This document shows, in pieces, positions 5,434-7,088 of a stretch of 7,088 bases of DNA (the first letter of the stretch is position 1; each line of letters starts with the position of its first letter). The DNA is from Clostridia bacterium (GTDB taxonomy: Bacteria; Bacillota; Clostridia; Oscillospirales; Acutalibacteraceae): the NCBI GenBank assembly GCA_024404065.1, contig JAKSQR010000080.1:1-7088 (forward strand), given 5' to 3'. The notes beneath the pieces were generated by a model. The model worked only from the letters and a program-made list of their open reading frames with translations. It was not told the origin of the DNA and made no database searches. Position numbers and translations under genes: made by a program.

Positions 5434-7088
5434 ATGAGTATTCCCCGCCCTGAATTTCCCAACCCCCAGTTTGAAAGAAGCAACTGGCTTTGCCTTAATG
5501 GTAAATGGGATTTTGAATTTGACTTTGGAAGAAGCAAGCAGGATGACCTTACAATCCTTACCCGTGAAAAGTGGGAAAAAGAGATTATTGTACCATTCTG
5601 CCCCGAAAGTGACCTTTCCGGCATAGGCTATAAGGATTTTATACCTGCCGTATGGTACAGAAAAAAGATTACCGCAACTGCTGATATGCTTAAGGGCAGA
5701 GTTTTCCTTTGCTTTGGCGCAGTTGACTATGATACAACCGTATATGTTAATGAAAAGAAGGTTGGCACTCACAGAGGCGGCTACACCTCATTCAGATTTG
5801 ATATTACAGATAAGCTCACAGAGGGCGAAAATACAGTAATTGTACACGCAGTTGACGATACCCGCTCACCTCTTCAGTGCTGCGGTAAGCAGAGCCATCT
5901 TTACTACTCACACGGCTGTCACTACACCCGTACAACAGGTATATGGCAGAGTGTATGGCTTGAATGCACACCTGTAAATTACATTAAATACTTTAAGCTT
6001 ATCCCCGATGCAGCTAACGGTGCTGTTACTGTTGAGGCAGTGCTTCAGGGCAAGGGTGAATTAACCGTAAGCGCTTCCTACGAAGGCAAGCCTATGGGCA
6101 GCTTTACAAAGAAGGCTGAAAGCTGCTGCGCAGGTGAAATTACACTCAGTGAAACTCATTTATGGGAGCCCGGCTGCGGCAGACTTTATGACCTTGAAAT
6201 TAAATTTGGTGACGACACAGTAAAGAGCTATTTTGGTCTTCGTGACCTTGCCATTGATGGTTATAAATTCTTAATTAACGGCAAGAGCGTATTCCAGAGG
6301 CTTGTGCTTGACCAGGGCTTCTACCCTGACGGCATTTACACCGCACCTACTGACGAGGCACTTAAGCACGATATAGAGCTTTCTATGGCTGCAGGCTTTA
6401 ACGGTGCAAGACTTCACGAGAAGGTATTTGACCCAAGATTCCACTACCATGCAGATAAAATGGGCTACATCACCTGGGGCGAATATCCTAACTGGGGCAT
6501 TGATTACTCCGACCCAAGAATTACTGACAGATTTGTTGACGCCTGGACTGAGGCTGTTGAGAGAGACTTTAACCATCCCTCAATAGTTGGCTGGTGCCCA
6601 TTTAACGAAACATGGGACCAGGAAGGCAGAAGACAGAGAGACGAGCTGCTTGCAACAATCTACAAGATTACAAAGGCTATTGATAAAACAAGACCCTGCA
6701 TTGACACAAGCGGTAACTACCACGTAATTACCGACATCTGGGATGTACATAACTATGAGCAGGATGTTGATATTTTCAAGACTGAGTTTGATAAGCTTAT
6801 GACCGAAGGCACCATCTGGGACCGTGAAAACCACAGAGGTCACGAATATGAGGGTGGCATTGTATTTGTAAGCGAATACGGCGGAATCGGCTGGACAGTT
6901 GACGAAAACAAGAGAGCATGGGGCTACGGCAACAATCCCAAGACCGAAGAGGAATTCAAGGCAAGATATAAAGGCCTTACAGACGCCCTTCTTGATAACG
7001 ACAGAATGTTTGCATTCTGCTACACTCAGCTTACCGATGTAGAGCAGGAGCAGAATGGTGTATACACCTACGACCGTAAGGATAAATT
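5434..7088 (+). CDS. Family 2 glycoside hydrolase (beta-galactosidase/glucuronidase-like), 3' end beyond window
   Basis: The frame stays open from ATG 5434 to the window edge: 551 complete codons, no stop. There is no signal peptide, so the enzyme is probably cytoplasmic and acts on imported oligosaccharides or glycosides. Domains in order: GH2 sugar-binding jelly roll (about 10-180, with LNGKWDFEFD at 21-30 and GGYTSFRFDIT at 115-125), an Ig-like sandwich (about 181-275) and a TIM barrel from about 276, opening with NGKSVFQRLVLDQGFYPDG (282-300). Catalytic residues of a retaining GH2 enzyme are visible: acid/base Glu392 in WCPFNETWD and nucleophile Glu481 in VSEYGGIGW, 89 residues apart. The beta-linked sugar it cuts cannot be told from the motifs; beta-galactosidase, glucuronidase and other GH2 activities remain possible. 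It is divergent from the nfeD operon, has its own promoter and strong AAAGGAG site, and probably answers to the upstream palindromes. Confidence 0.93.
   Translation, partial: MSIPRPEFPNPQFERSNWLCLNGKWDFEFDFGRSKQDDLTILTREKWEKEIIVPFCPESDLSGIGYKDFIPAVWYRKKITATADMLKGRVFLCFGAVDYDTTVYVNEKKVGTHRGGYTSFRFDITDKLTEGENTVIVHAVDDTRSPLQCCGKQSHLYYSHGCHYTRTTGIWQSVWLECTPVNYIKYFKLIPDAANGAVTVEAVLQGKGELTVSASYEGKPMGSFTKKAESCCAGEITLSETHLWEPGCGRLYDLEIKFGDDTVKSYFGLRDLAIDGYKFLINGKSVFQRLVLDQGFYPDGIYTAPTDEALKHDIELSMAAGFNGARLHEKVFDPRFHYHADKMGYITWGEYPNWGIDYSDPRITDRFVDAWTEAVERDFNHPSIVGWCPFNETWDQEGRRQRDELLATIYKITKAIDKTRPCIDTSGNYHVITDIWDVHNYEQDVDIFKTEFDKLMTEGTIWDRENHRGHEYEGGIVFVSEYGGIGWTVDENKRAWGYGNNPKTEEEFKARYKGLTDALLDNDRMFAFCYTQLTDVEQEQNGVYTYDRKDK

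Noticed and set aside
5413..5772. Minus-strand open frame of 119 codons over the start of the glycoside hydrolase
   Set aside because: It lies antisense to a clear GH2 coding region, shows no family resemblance, and is explained by codon bias of the real gene.
6271..6843. Minus-strand open frames of 101 and 87 codons inside the GH2 barrel
   Set aside because: They lie over the catalytic region of GH2, with no sign of independent coding.

Overview
The window looks like chromosomal DNA from a gut-type anaerobic member of the Bacillota (class Clostridia, probably an uncultured Oscillospirales/Ruminococcaceae-like lineage). The evidence is indirect: moderate-to-low GC, AGGAGG-type ribosome binding sites, near-consensus sigma-A promoters, a SAM-I (S-box) riboswitch on metK, a short NfeD plus stomatin pair, and a CofE-like ligase domain of the kind found in Clostridia. 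I cannot name a species. No transposase, integrase, CRISPR array, tRNA or rRNA is visible.

Layout. Six genes lie on the minus strand; one, cut by the right edge, lies on the plus strand. In minus-strand transcription order (right to left), a promoter near 5191-5219 drives nfeD (4737-5168) and a stomatin/SPFH gene (3811-4734). A GC-rich terminator-like hairpin (3758-3792) follows and runs straight into the start of a HAD phosphatase gene (3110-3757). A perfect-consensus promoter (3043-3071) then begins a second unit: SAM-I riboswitch with intrinsic terminator (2884-3021), metK (1730-2866), a membrane-anchored GT2 glycosyltransferase (793-1728) and a CofE-like gamma-glutamyl ligase (86-781), closed by a terminator at 33-64. 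Transcribed the other way from 5370-5398 is a cytoplasmic family 2 glycoside hydrolase (5434 to beyond 7088), with both catalytic glutamates present.

How the parts work together. The metK unit makes S-adenosylmethionine and is switched off by it. P1, antiterminator and terminator can all be drawn from the sequence and exclude one another. The glycosyltransferase starts 1 nt after the metK stop and the CofE-like gene 11 nt after the glycosyltransferase, so both probably fall under SAM control. NfeD and stomatin form a known membrane-protein pair. The hydrolase promoter is preceded by two similar A/T palindromes about 31 bp apart, which look like a regulator site.

Most of the window is ordinary housekeeping and carbohydrate-use DNA, and I see no clearly undescribed multi-gene system. 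The points most worth checking are the paired palindromes before the hydrolase, the hairpin and tiny upstream ORF in place of a Shine-Dalgarno at the HAD gene, and the CofE-like and glycosyltransferase genes under a SAM riboswitch.
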